Assembly (NCBI GenBank): GCA_963920575.1
Contig: OY986971.1
Span: 6,388,779 to 6,452,778 of the forward strand
Direction of reading: 5' to 3'
DNA length: 64,000 bases
Origin: Narthecium ossifragum
Lineage: Eukaryota; Streptophyta; Magnoliopsida; Dioscoreales; Nartheciaceae
The notes beneath the pieces are model-generated. The model saw nothing but the letters and a program-made list of their open reading frames with translations. It ran no database searches and was not told the DNA's origin. The first letter of the stretch is position 1, and every line of letters begins with the position of its first letter. The position numbers and the translations under genes were made by a program. Below are positions 12,301 through 24,736 of this stretch, piece by piece.

Positions 12301-13652
12301 ATCATTGAGTTGCATAACTCTATTGAGAAAGGTATCTTTGTACCAACGGAAATGGGTAAGAGTAGGACATCTTAAATTTTGAAGCAAAGTCCTGGTCTTC
12401 TCCCCCTGATTTGTTAAATTGCCAGAAAAATGTTCGACAATAGTCAAAATTAAAGTATAAACAACATCAGTCTGTTGTTGACTATTATTTTCAATTTTTA
12501 CCACGGAAAGGATTTCTGTCCGCTGATCAGGTGTGGGATAATTATCCCACCAGCCCTTAAGACTACCGGTAAAACCGCAAGTCAAATAAGCAGCAATGTT
12601 AGGATCGGTATTACCAGTTCCTTTAGAAATAGTAGCATACATCATCATTCGATGAGCCATATTATGAATCTGGTGATCACTCATACCATCTATGTTCCAT
12701 TCATAGATATTTCATCCTGAGTAATCTTGCTGAATAAAGTTTCATTTTCTTCATATAAAACATCCAGAGGAAATGGTCGTTTATAATAAAACTTCTCAAG
12801 ATTTCGAGGTCTATGCTCAATCTTATTCATATGTTGAAACTGTTGTTCAGTTTCAAGAATTTGATTTATAGATTAAGTTTCTGATTGATTATCAGAAAAG
12901 TCAATCTCAGTATCAACTGGTCCTTTATCCTTATTAAGGACTTGTATACGAGTTTGATTTAGTTGTTTACTAAGAGATTCAATTATCTCTTCTTTGAATT
13001 CTTTTTCTAGTTTAAACCCAGAAATTTCTGGACTTGGTTTGATAAATGGTTTAGAATTCTTTATAGCCTTTTCTTTAGCTATATAAAGATTTGGAATAAT
13101 GTCTTCTAACTTATTAACAAGTTTTTCAACTGCTTGCTCAACACGGCATAACTGTTGACCAAGAACTTGTACATAGACATTTGAATAATTATTATGTTTA
13201 AAGAGTCTATTAATCTCTTTTAGAATTTCGTGAGTAGTTTCAATAGGCTTTATAAAAGCCATCGCCTCTAAATTTGAAGTAGAAACTCCTTCTAATTTAA
13301 GGGGTTCAGTCGGAGGATAAAGAGATCTCTTTTGAGTACCACTGCTTATTCTCCAGAACTTAAAATGTTCTTCAAGCACATTAATACTCGCAGGATTTGC
13401 TTCCTCAATTATTTGATTAATGATTTCAGTGATTTCTGATTCGTTTTCATCAACATAATGATTTAAAAACCATGGAACAAAGAATTGAATCTGATTTTTA
13501 GCTTCTACTTTACTATAATATAATTCTTTATAATTCTTTCTCTGATCCTCATTAAAAGTTGAGAAAAACCAATCCCGAAATTGTTTATTATAAAGCACTT
13601 GAAATTCCTTATTAAGGTATTTCCTAAGGGGACTATTAGGTCTAAAATCCAT
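9273..13652 (-). pseudogene. Coat-protease-RT-RNase H polyprotein, E2, broken
   Basis: It has the same domain order as E1. The N-terminal domain runs from 13652 to a TAA at 12873-12875. A one-base deletion near 12743 and a TGA near 12714 precede the coat region (12684-11941). A TAG lies just before the zinc knuckle (CFKCGKIGHYANRC, about 11850-11890), and a TGA lies near 11482. Protease and RT are open from 11460 to 10126. In RT the segment at the YIDD active site carries a deletion near 10135, which removes a catalytic Asp and shifts the frame. RNase H sequence continues in other frames, ending at 9273. The RT could not be active. Confidence 0.85.
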
Positions 13653-14622
13653 TTAAAGATGGACACTCATTTCGGAATCAGTATTAGACTCCTTATCATA
13701 AATTCCATGAGATTCAGAAATTCGGATAGCTTGAACCGAATTTCCAGCTCTAGATATAGATTTTCTAGATGAAGTAGTAATATCAGTAAATTTTATTGTC
13801 CTATTAGGATCAAAAGTTATAGTGACTTCACCATCATCAGTCTGTGAAATCTGATCTATTTGCTGATTAACAATAGGTCTAGGCGGTAGAGCATTAGCTA
13901 TGACCCAGTTATCAGGGAAATTAACTTATTCCCATTTAATCTGTCTATTACTAGCAATTCTAGATGACAGAAGATTAGTTTCAATTAAAACTGTTTTTCC
14001 CGGAGGCGTAAATTATTTAGCTCTAGGAGCTAAGGTACTAAGGACCTTATAATGAATTCTATAGACGATAGTTATAGTCTCAGATTGAGGTAAAAATTCA
14101 TAACCATGAGTCTTAATGTTAAGACTTGTGGCTTCTAAGATATTAGGATCAGTCAATGATAGACTCAGGTTTGGGTAAACATTAAAATAAACCTGTTCAT
14201 GACTGAGACTAGTTTCCATAATTCCCATTAGGGATTGAGGCCAGTTAAGACAACGGGCATCTCTCAGGCAAGAGAGAATAGAGGCATTTAAACCTTGTAA
14301 GGTCAGTGGTTTATAAGCCACTTGAATTAATCCTATGTGGATGTAATTATATTTATCCATATAAGGATCTAAAGTCTTCTTCAGAGAGAAGCTTTATAGT
14401 CTAATCATCTTGGTCGACGGTCACAGTTTTTTCGACAGTTTTAATTGCTATCAGCGACTTCAGATCTTAAAATCCAATTTTTTAGATATCCCTGTTAGGA
14501 ACATCGGGGATTGCCCAGTTATTAAGGGCTTCTAATTCAGAAGGGAATTTTGCCAATTGGGCATTTTTCAATTTCTTATCTTTTTTAGAATTAATTTTCC
14601 TTAAGGCAATTGATGTAGCCAT
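13653..14622 (-). pseudogene. Movement protein, E2, broken
   Basis: The ATG is at 14620-14622, with the same opening residues as E3. In-frame stops occur early (about 14468-14485). The central segment with the 30K-type core is open at 14360-14013 and ends at a stop where E1 reads on. Ser/Thr-rich tail sequence continues to the TAA directly before the next ORF ATG at 13652. It is 5'-complete but non-functional. Confidence 0.7.
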
Positions 14623-15031
14623 AATTCTAGTGGTATGCAGATATGGTCGATTAGAAAGATGTAAACAAAAGAAAATAAGTTTTATATTTTTCTATCTATT
14701 ATAGTTCTAAGAACACCAATCAGTCAATGGTTTACTTCGATCTAATTTTAGCTCCTGATCTTTTTATTTTTGAAGTTTCTTCTGCTCGTCTGCCAACGAC
14801 TTAAAGGACTTACCCTAACGCCTATCCATCAGCCAATGGTGCCAAACGCGGCTTGGGTGACGATCCACAGAATAGATTAAAAAATAATAAAATCAAAGAC
14901 TAAATCCAGAGAAACACGACTATGATTTAAGCATTCAGGAACTATAAAAGAAAGAACATATATAAAACAAATTCTCTTATGAACTACATAATTCTATCGA
15001 TCAAATCTACACAACTCCACTACTCACAAGA

Positions 15032-15047
15032 CATGGCTCTGATACCA
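15032..15047 (-). other. Initiator tRNA-Met primer-binding site, E2
   Basis: TGGTATCAGAGCCATG on the minus strand, at the edge of the integrated copy. The 44-bp terminal repeat ends inside it. Confidence 0.85.
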
Positions 15048-15086
15048 GGAAGGCGGAAGGGAGGAGGTATTGATTAGAGATCAATA

Positions 15087-15345
15087 CTATATATAGTATT
15101 ATATATATATGTATATGTGTGTGTGTGTATATACATATATATATATATATATTACTATATTATATATATAATATAGTATTATATATAATATAGTATTATA
15201 TATAATATAGTATTATATATAATATAGTTTTATATATATAATATAGTATTATATATATAATATAGTATTTTATATATATTAATATATTATAGACACATAT
15301 ACACATATACATAATTCAAATCACTAATCATATTATTTATGCTGA
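15087..15345. repeat. TA-rich tandem repeat
   Basis: A/T stretch with several copies of a unit of about 17-18 bp containing ATAGTATTATAT, plus a short TG run near 15117-15130. It is the outer flank of E2 and resembles the TA target sites favoured by endogenous pararetroviruses. Confidence 0.7.
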
Positions 15346-15359
15346 TGTGGCAGAGAGTG

Positions 15360-15552
15360 TATGTAGAATAATACTATTTTAAGATTTAGGGAATGGGTTT
15401 TGGTTCCCTAAATATAGGGAACCAAGTTGGTTTTAGGGAATGAGATAGGGAATGACTATAGGGATAGGGAATCTGTTGGATGACAAATTCTAATCATATT
15501 CTCTTGATATAGGGATAGGGAATGGGATAGGGAACCTGTTGATAATGCTATT
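15360..15552. repeat. Short repeat rich in AGGGAA, MITE-like
   Basis: Repeated (A)TAGGGA units and a perfect hairpin (GGTTCCCTA...TAGGGAACC, about 15392-15413). No clear target duplication was found, so the class is uncertain. It holds no coding capacity. Confidence 0.35.
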
Positions 15553-15554
15553 AT

Positions 15555-16760
15555 ATCGGCTTGGACAGTCTCAAAGTTGATGCTCTGTTGGTGAACGGAG
15601 ATTGGAACATGGAGGCTCTCCATTTCTCATTCCACCCTTCACTAATTGAAAGCATTCTCCGACGACGATGTGCAAATGTAGACAACTGTCGTTGGCCTCT
15701 TAATTGCTCCGACAAGGTTTGTTTTGCGTCGGCATACTTAGCTCAAACCCAAGACTCGATCCCACAGTCCAGAGCCAATAAGGAGGATGTATGGAACAAT
15801 GTCTGGAGATCCCCAATCGACCCGAGGGTCCGTTACTTCCTATGGAGAGTGGTCCATGGAACGGTTCCGGTGCGGGACATGCTATGGAGGCTGCGATTAA
15901 CATCGGATAGGGATTGCCCGAGATGTGGTAGAGAACCCGAAACTATTGATCATGCGCTATTCGGATGTCAATTTGCCTTCAAGGTCTTCTCTGAGATTGC
16001 TACAAAAGAAAATTTCCTTCTTCCTCCTTGGAATCCGGATAACATCTACAGATCCCTCCTCACAACTAGCTCCAGGATATTGAAGACCTACCTTGCCAAT
16101 GGTATCCGGCTAATATGGAAAGACCGTAATGGCATTTTTTTTGGAGCGCAAGGAGACTCCATTGACTCCATCGCATGTAGAATAAGAAGACAGGCGAAAG
16201 AATGGTTATGTCACGATGTACATACCAATCCTACCCTCCAACTACAGGCATGTGAGGCTCACGTGATCCAAACGGACGTCTCTGTCGATCCCTCCTCAGG
16301 TAGCGCAGTAGTGGGCATGTTAGGTCTCTTACCAGATGGTATGGAGGCTTGGGCTTGGGCCAAACCCATTATGGTGAATTCAGTGCTAGAAGACGAAATG
16401 CAGTCCATCCTAGAGGCAATGAAACTAGCCAAGCTACTTGGGTTCAAAAGGTTAATCATCCAAACGGATTCTCTTACCGCAGTACAAATCCTCAATGGGT
16501 TGAGAGGTTGGCCTCCAAATCTGGAGAAGATGGCGAAGAATATTTGGCTTCATACCCTACTTTTTGATTCCGTTCTTTTTCTCTATATAGCGAGATTACT
16601 CAACGCAAGAGCCGACAGTGTTGCTCGAGCGTGTCGTAGGTCCGGCACGGTTATTGCCTGGTTCAGTAATACAGGGTCAAATTTTTTCGACACCTGTTCG
16701 TAAGTGTCTGTTTCTTTTTAGTCTTTGTAAATTTTAGCCTCTTGGCTCATCTCATAAAAA
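15555..16760 (+). mobile_element. 5'-truncated LINE (zinc-binding and RNase H end)
   Basis: An open frame (about 380 residues, stop at 16701-16703) holds the C-terminal part of a plant L1-type ORF2. The RT zinc-binding domain reads RYFLWRVVHGTVPVRDMLW and CPRCGREPETIDHALFGC. It is followed by an RNase H domain with QTDVSVDPSSGSAV near the first Asp, a central conserved E, and QTDSLTAVQIL. The endonuclease and RT palm are missing, typical of 5' truncation during target-primed insertion. After the stop come about 55 nt of 3' UTR and a short A-run near 16758. It is related to the LINE at 38930-41368. No certain target duplication was found. Confidence 0.8.
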
Positions 16761-16962
16761 AAATATATATTTGGGTTATCTTCTCTGTAAGTTTTCATGC
16801 TTTGATTAATTGTGAATAATTCTTTTACTTAGATTCTATTTCTTCTTCTCTCTACTATTCTCTACTACTATTGTTCTCTGCTACTTTTTTGCTTTGTTTC
16901 TACATATGAATCTTCTTCTTCTAACTTCATAAGAGTGGTGAGATCTCTCAGGTGGATTCGGG

Positions 16963-16993
16963 GGGCCTGACATAGAAACTCTATGTCAGGCCC
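16963..16993. repeat. Left terminal hairpin of the compound element
   Basis: A 13-bp perfect stem (GGGCCTGACATAG / CTATGTCAGGCCC) with 5-nt loop AAACT lies directly inside the terminal G-run. Confidence 0.75.
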
Positions 16994-17457
16994 TGCCATA
17001 GACGCCCAGGCCAATCTTTTGAAGACATGTGGATTCCACTAATTTCAAATCTCTTCTCTTTTCTTTCTCTATGTATTTAGATATATTTATATAATTAATT
17101 ATATATATGTATACATATTATGTATATATAAATGTATATAAAATAAATATATATATATTCATCACGTACATATATTCATCACACCAGGAAGGCGGAAGGG
17201 GGAGGTATTGATTAGAAATCAATATCCAGAGGAGCTGGCGCTCGATGCTACCGATCTGTTTGACGAGATCGGAAGGTAGAACTGAACTATGAAAGTTCCA
17301 GCCTTTGGATATTACTTCCAAAAAATATCTCTACATAAAAGAAATAAGAAGAGAGGAAAAACTTACTAAAAAGCTTCAAGCAATTATTCCACTGGAAGTA
17401 GTACAGGGGAGAAGAAGGGTTACAAGAGAGGAGAGGAGTGGGCGAAATCCAGCGTGC

Positions 17458-17487
17458 TGAACCAAGCGCGGTTCACTTCCTTATATA
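17458..17487 (-). promoter_or_regulatory. Viral core promoter with TATA box and hairpin, E3
   Basis: On the minus strand TATATAA (17481-17487) precedes an 18-nt inverted repeat (17458-17475, stem TGAACC/GGTTCA, loop GCGCTT). Sequence differs from E1 and E2 in both arms while pairing is preserved. Confidence 0.6.
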
Positions 17488-17699
17488 GGAAGGCCAGAGA
17501 TGCTCTATGAGTGCATCAAGCAATAAGTGAGAGAATATTTCACTTTACAACAACTCATGTCGGCCAGTGGAACAAATAATTGTTCAAAAGGGGGGCCCGC
17601 CACTTCGTGTGCTGAATGGACTGCAGTCGGTTGAGTAGCTATCTGATAAGATATAAAGAAAAGATTCTTTACCATTAGCTAAAAGAAAAGATTCTTCCT

Positions 17700-19070
17700 T
17701 TAGCTGGTGGATGCTCCACTAGTAGTAGGTGCATCTCCTTTCTTTTTCCCAGGCATATCTTGGGAAATGACTTGAGTCCAAATAGCCTCGTGGTCCCCAT
17801 AGGGGTCTTGAGCATCCTGCATAGGATCGTCAGAACCAATCGAAATCCGATCAGAGCCGGAGAAATGGCTAGTGAACTGATTTTTTAAATGTTCATAACA
17901 TTTCTTCATGATTTCGTCCTCAGAAGCTTGAGGGAACTGCCGTTCAAACATTCGTTGTAGTCGAACCATAGGATTCTCACGGGGTGCTTCATGGATAATT
18001 TTTTGCTTTAATAGACTCTCATTAGCCTTAATTATTGCTAAAATTTCAGAGACCTTAGTAGTCACGTCCAAACCTTTCCACCATTTGATTTGATATTGCC
18101 GGATGAGGCATGGACAGAAAAGTTCATCAATATCCACCGAAGAAGTCCATTTCCATATCCATGGAATCTCTGCCTCAGCAAAGAAATAAAGAGGGAACAT
18201 TCCCTCAACCACTTCCTCCTCTTTCTTTAAGGAGAGCACAGGGTGAGTTGAGACCCATTTCTCATAAAGTGCAAGAATTGGTTCTGGCAATATGCCAAGC
18301 TCGGCGCCATATCTACGCCACCAGTCATAAATCCAAGCAGGGAAGTCCTTATGAAGAACTTCCGGACAGAGTTTTATAAACCAAGTATGCTTCAAATTTT
18401 CATTTTCGCATAATAATGCAGTATAAAAGGCATGCTTATAGTCCCAATAGTTGAAAGTATAACTTTCTTTATCAATTTTGAAAGGAATAGACTTCTGAGT
18501 ACTAAACCCCCATTCTTTTGGAGTCAAGATATTCTTGATGGTGCACTTACTATAAGTAGGTGGTCTTCTTTCATTTGAATTTTTGAAAAAATGCTCAAAG
18601 TAGACCTCTCTCTGAGATAACAGAGATTCCATCCATTTTCTCGGATGATAAACTGAGGTTGGGTAGTACGCATTATCCAGATATTTTTGGCCTAATTTCT
18701 CTGGATTATCAGAGTAGCCCATATCTTATGGTTCAATGTAAAATATGATCTCATAGGCTGATTTCGTGAGCATTCCAAGATCATTGTCTTTGGTAGTTTC
18801 AGCAAATGATTTTGTTGTTTCAACATGAGAAATATTTTCTTTGCCCTTAGGATTTATTTCCTGAGGTTTAGAAGTATAACTTCCTCTTTGGTGTTGCCGA
18901 ATAGTTCGCCAACTATTACCATAGTCTGAGGTATTACCTTCAGTTGAATTAGAGGAGTTTCCTCTAACAAAGCTCGAGGTATAACCTCTGCCTTGGCTGA
19001 TTCGAACATCAGTTCTACCGCGACCACCACGGCTCCACCTCCCCCAAAGAGGGGGCTCAGTCCAGCGCAT
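17700..19070 (-). pseudogene. Last viral ORF (RGG-rich start), E3; body intact
   Basis: The body (18722-17700, 340 residues) is uninterrupted. It has many aromatics, the segment IPWIWKW, a glycine/serine-bounded acidic stretch (SIGSDDPMQDAQDPYG) and the shared tail PTTSGASTS. The RGG-rich head (WGRWSRGGRGRTD) is in the same frame, cut off by one TAA near 18726. Its ATG at 19068-19070 overlaps the pol stop at 19057-19059. The overlap suggests termination-reinitiation or leaky scanning. Function is unknown. Conservation of the tail in all three copies argues that it was a real viral protein. Confidence 0.68.
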
Positions 19071-22000
19071 GAGCACCTTGAAGAAATTCGCGAGTAAGGA
19101 AATCTGGTAAGACATTATGCTTGCCAGGAATAAATTCAATAATAAAGTCAAAAACAGCTAATTCCGCTTGCCAGCGAGCAAAAATTTGTTTTGAAGTAAG
19201 ATTCTTAATATCTTTTTCAATAACACTCTTTGCAGAGCTGCAGTCAATACGGAGAAGGAATGGTTGATTAAGGATATCATCCTGGAATTTATAAAGGCAT
19301 TTAATAATAGAAAGCATTTCTTTCTTAATCGCAGAGTAATTAAATTGAGTGGAATTCCACTTACCAGAGGTATAACGAACTAATTCTTCCTTATTCGAAG
19401 GCATTTTTGTTTAAGAATCCCTCCATAGCCAATATTACTGGCGTCAGTATCAACAATCTTTTGACAATCTGGATTAAGCAGATGTGTACATGGTAAATTG
19501 GTAACTTTAGTCTTAATTAATCGGACCGCATTAGTATGGTCCTTAGTCCAAGGAGAAGGATTCTTTTTTAAACGATTATAAAGAATGGCAGTATCGTGAG
19601 CCCAATCTTTATAATAGTCAGACACATAATTCAAAGCTCCTAAGAAACGCTGCAATTGATTAGTATCAGTGATAATATCAGGAAATTTAGAAGCGAATTC
19701 TATACTTCTATCAATAGGAACTATTGTTCATTTACCAATATTATGGCCTAAAAATCGTATTTCAGTTTGAAAAAGCTTCATTTTTGGGGCAGAGATAACT
19801 AACCCATTATGAATAGCTAAATGTCTAAATGTTTCTAGATGTTTCACATGCTGATCAATAGTATCCGAAAAGATAAGTATATCATCAATGTATAATAGAA
19901 TAAAATTTGTGTAAGGAATGAAAATTTCATTCATAATATTCTGAAATTCTGAAGGAGCATTCTTCAAACCAATGGCATTACATTCCACTCGTAATGGCCA
20001 AATGGAACTGTGAAAGCCGTTTTATAACGGTCTTTTTCATTAATTTGAATTTGCCAATATCCCGACTTTAGATCAAATTTAGAAAATACTTCTGCTCGAT
20101 AAATTCTATTAAGCAAATCCCTCTTATTAGGGATAGGGTATCGTATCCATTTCAGCACCTTATTAAGAGGTTTATAATTTATTACCGATCGAGGAACTCC
20201 TCGTTCCCTTTCAGCTGCATTATTCACTTAGAATGCAGTGCAACTCCATGGGAGTAAGATTTTCTAATCAACTTCTTCTCTATTAGAGAAGCAATTTCTT
20301 TTTTACATAAATCAAGGTATTCTTGATTCATCTGACAAGGACGTGCCCGAGTTGGAATATTCCGTTCGTCAAAAGTTTCCTCATAGGGCAGTTCAACAAT
20401 GTGTTTCTTTCTGTTCTAGAAAGCATTGGGGACAGTACCGCAAACTGATTGTTGGAAATGGTTATCAATTCGATCTATTAGATCTTTGATAGCAGGCTTT
20501 TGCAGTTGATGTTCTATTTGAATGTAAGAAATTTCTTCTTTTAGAAAATTTATTTGAGTTTCTTTTAACAAAATATCTTTAACTTCATTAAGAATCCTTG
20601 TGTGTGGTTCTGTAATAAATGATAGAGTAATTGGAGACCCTTTATATCTAGCACTTATCCCCGAAGCATCAACCCTTTCAAGAGGCATAATTTTATGTAA
20701 AAAGGGTGTCCCGAGAATTAAGTGTTGAGATAAATCTTTTATTAACACAAAAGGAGTCGGAATGCAAATATCTTGTATACAAACATAGGCTTTTGGAAGT
20801 TTAAAATTAACTTCTAATTTCTTGCCACTAGCTCCACTGAGAGCTTGAGTGGTTTTTTCAAATAATTTTGAAGGAATAATGCTTTCACGGATGCAATTTA
20901 AATCAGCACCACTATCTACTAAAGCAATCAGATTAGGAATAACCTCATGTTCAGAAAGAACTAAAGTGATTTCAACATACCATTTTTGAGTGGTAACTTG
21001 CTGCAATAATTGAACAAGAAATTCATTAGGAGGACTAGAACATTGACCAGTCTCATTATGTTTACTTGTATCTAATGGTCTTTTAGATGAAGATTCATCT
21101 AAATCTTTAGCTTCAATATAAGAGAATATATAATCATTTTTCTCTTTAAGCAATTTAATTTCTTCTTTAAGGTTATTAACCTCTCTGTTGAGTTCTGCTA
21201 AGGACAAAGATTTAACAGTTTTTTCCTGTCTTCTTTTAAAGACCTCAGAAAGCCTATAGGTGTTATCAATTCGAGGAGCTTCAATCTTTTGATTACTTTT
21301 GAGACAGAGATCAATTAACTGAGTTTTTAGGTCAGGAGAGATATCTCCTTCAGTTAATAATTTAGCTACGAACTCTTTATTAATAGATATCATATTGATA
21401 GAAAGATTATTCATTTCAGCAATCTGTTTCCAATAATCTTTCTTAGTATGGTCACGACATTAATTACACTTAGATTCTTTAGAGGATTCTTCATCTGAAG
21501 ATTCTTCTTCTGATGTACTGGTAGATGTTTCGTCTTCTAATTCAGACTCAGTATTACTGATCATGACTTTGTATAAAGATTTTTTTAATCCTTCATCTTC
21601 GATTTCATTAATCTTTTTCTTAGTGTAACAACGATTAGCATAATGACCAATCTTACCACATTTGAAGCATTTCGCTTTCCTTTTATCAATTTTAGGACGC
21701 TTTTGGGTATTATTCTTCTGTGATGTATTTTTCTTAAATTTCCTTTTAACAAAAGGTTTTTTACTTCTTTCAGCTATTTCCTTGGGTGGCTTTGCCTTAC
21801 GTGGTTCATCAAAGGCAAACTGTTCGCAAAATTCACCCAGCTGTTTTCTTTCAGTAAGCTTATGAGCTTTTAATTGATGTTTAAGTTTAATATCATTACA
21901 TAAACTCAAACCTTCATGAATGCAAGCATTAACTAATGCCCCATAAGTGCAAGCATCAAAGGGTATAACACTACCATTTTGCTCTCGCATGTAATTTCTA

Positions 22001-23424
22001 ACACGCTCAGCAAAAAGATTTGGTAACCCGTCTATAAATTTAGACTTCCAATGACTACTATTCGTGTCATTAAGTTGCATAACTCTGGTAAGAAACACAT
22101 CTTTATACCAACGAAAATGAGTGAGAGTAGGACATCGAAGGTTTTGTAACAAAGTGCGTATCCTCTCCCCCTGACCAGTAATATTACCAGTAAAATGGTC
22201 CAGAATGGTCAAAACTAGAGTGTAAACAGCATCAGCTTATTGTTGACTATTTTCAATTTTAACGGCACTAAGGATTTCAGTACGTTGATCTGATTGGAGA
22301 TAATTATCCCACCAACCCTTTAAGCTACCAGTAAATCCGCAAGTAAGAAAGGCAGCTACTTGCTGATCCGTATTCCCATTATTACGACAAATAGTAGCAT
22401 ACATCATCATACGATGTGCCATATTCAACACTTGATGATCACTCATACAATCTATGTTCCATTCATAGATATTACGACCCGAATAATCTTGTTGTAAGAA
22501 AGTATCATTTTCTTCGAATAAGAGATCCATAGGAGAAGGTCTTTTGTAATAGAATTTTTCTAAATTACGAGGTCTGTGTTCAATTTTATTAACTGTTTGA
22601 AACTGCTGTTCAGTTTCTAGAGTTATTAACTCAGAATCAGAATGTTCAATCTAATTTTCTTCAGTCACAGTATTAAGGACTTGTAATTTAGCTTGAGCCA
22701 ATTGTTTGCTAAGAGATTCTATAACTTCTCCTGCTAAATCTTTTTCTAATTTAAAATTCGAGATTTCAGCATTCGGCTTGACAGAGGGTTTAGTATGTAG
22801 TTGGACGGCTTTATCTTTAGCCAAATGAAGATTGGGGATTATTTCACCAAGTTTAGTGACCAGTTTGTCAATTGCTTTTTCTACACGGGTCAATTGTTGA
22901 CCTAGAACTTGGGAATAGACATTAGCATAATTATTCTGTTTAAAGAGCTTATTAAGTTCTTTAATCGTTTCATTGGCCGTTTCTACAAGTTTAATAAAAG
23001 CAGTAGCTTCTAGATTAGAGGTTGAGATTCCTTCTAATTTAAGAGGTTCCGTAGGGGGGTACAAAGATCTTTTTTGCACACCATCTACAGTTTTCCAATT
23101 CTTAATGTAATTTTCAATGACATTTATTCTAGCAGGAGGATCATGTTCTTCAGTAATTTCTCCTGAATTATGTTCTTCGGCTATTTGATCAATAATTTCG
23201 TTTATTTCATATTCCTTTTCATCAGCATAGTGATTATAAAACCAAGGAGCAAAAAACTGAATCTGATTCTTAGCTTCTAATTCCCTATAATATAAGTCTT
23301 TATAAGTCTTTCTTTGTTCCTCATTAAAGGTTGAGAAAAACCAATCACGAAATTGTTTATTATATAACTCTTGAAATTCCTTATTAAGGTATTTCCTGAG
23401 GGGACTATTGGGTCTAAAATCCAT
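19057..23424 (-). pseudogene. Coat-protease-RT-RNase H polyprotein, E3, broken
   Basis: The N-terminal domain (23424-22651) ends in a TAG. The coat region (22530-21460) is interrupted by a TAA near 22235 and ends at another TAA. It includes the YEWNID motif and the zinc knuckle CFKCGKIGHYANRC. The protease region (21414-20416, DSGADLNC) ends where a Trp codon reads TAG. The RT keeps YIDD but is split by frameshifts near 20240 and 19975 and by a TGA near 19728. RNase H (DTDASNIGYGG) follows in further frames to the stop at 19057. This is the most damaged polymerase of the three, although its flanking duplication is still perfect. Confidence 0.85.
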
Positions 23425-24411
23425 TTATAACTGAAAACTTATTTTGGAATCTGTATTAGATCCCTTCTCATAAACCCCATGAGGGATTTGAGACTCATAA
23501 ATTCTAATAGCCTGAATAGGAGTTCCTTCTCTGGAAACCGATTTCCTAGAAGAGGTAGTAATATCAGTGAATTTAATAGTCCTATTAGGATCAAAGGTTA
23601 TAGTGACTTCGCCATCATCAGTTTGAGATATCTGGTCAACTTGTTGGTTAACAATTGGTCTAGGCGGGATGGCGTTAGCTAATAACCAATTGTCAGGAAA
23701 ATTAACTTCATTCCATTCTTCATTCTATTTAATCTGTCTATTGGTAGCAATATGTGATGACAGTAAATTGGTCTCAATTAAGACTGTTTTTCCCGGAAGA
23801 GTAAATTGCTTTGCTTTGGGAGATAAGGTGCTAAGAACCTTATAATGAATTCTATAAACAATAGCTATAGTCTCATATTGAGGTAAAAATTCGTAACCAT
23901 GAGTCTTAATATTAAGACATACGGCTTCAAGGATGTTAGGGTCAGTCAGAGACAGACTCAAGTTCGGGTAAACATTAAAATATACTGGTCCATGACTGAG
24001 ACTAGTTTCCATAATTCCCATTAGGGATTGAGGCCAGTTAAGGCAACGAGCATCTCTCAGACAGGAGAGAATAGAGGCATTTAATCCTTGTAAGGTTAGT
24101 GGTTTATATGCCACTTGAATCAGTCCTATATGAATATAATTATATCTATCCATATAAGGTTCTAAATCTTCTTCAGAGAGAAGCTTAATAGTCTGATCAT
24201 CTTGATCGACAGTTACCGTCTTATCGACAGTTTTAATTGCTATCAAAGATTTCAAATCTAAGAATCCAATTTTGTAAATATCCCTATTAGGAACATCAGG
24301 TATAGCCCAGTTATTTAGGGCTTCAAGATCTGAGGGGAATTCAGCCAATTGGGCATTCTTTAATTTTTTATCTTTTCTTGAATTAATTTTCCGAATAGAA
24401 GTCGATGCCAT
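23425..24411 (-). pseudogene. Movement protein, E3, one stop
   Basis: The ATG at 24411 gives the most complete N-terminus of the family (basic KINSRKDKKLKN head). It is open to 23725 (228 residues) through the 30K-type core. There a 12-nt insertion relative to E1 introduces a TAG. The Ser/Thr tail then continues to a TAA that directly abuts the ATG at 23424. A leader of about 310 nt separates it from the primer site. Confidence 0.75.
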
Positions 24412-24720
24412 GGTACCTCGAGGTACGCAGACTTAATTAAAGGAGGATGGAAAAGGAGGAGAATGGTTGCAAATTTCTAGTTTACTCAGATTTCGATCTA
24501 AATCTACTTAGAGGCTTTTGTTCGTCTGCCAACGAATCACAGGACTTATCCTAAACGCCTACTCCGGCAAACGGTGCCAAACGCGGCTTGGATGACGATC
24601 CACAAAAGCAGTAGATAAATCTTAGAACGAAATCATAGTAAACAAGAACATAAGCAACAATTCTTCTAACAATTACATCATGCTTTAATTAAATCTACAC
24701 ACTACTCGACACTACTCACA

Positions 24721-24736
24721 CATGGCTCTGATACCA
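24721..24736 (-). other. Initiator tRNA-Met primer-binding site, E3
   Basis: TGGTATCAGAGCCATG on the minus strand at the end of the integrated copy. Confidence 0.85.

Larger units (their letters stand above)
7447..15086 (-). mobile_element. Endogenous caulimovirid copy E2, near full length
   Basis: About 7.64 kb on the minus strand carries the full gene order: leader, movement protein, coat-pol ORF, last ORF, promoter and poly(A) signal. A 44-bp direct repeat occurs at both ends (7447-7490 and 15043-15086), with one edge inside the primer-binding site. So the copy is linearised at the minus-strand priming gap and keeps a short overlap. Flanks are TA-rich on both sides. There are many stops, a frameshift in the coat region, and the RT catalytic motif is deleted. 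Confidence 0.88.
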
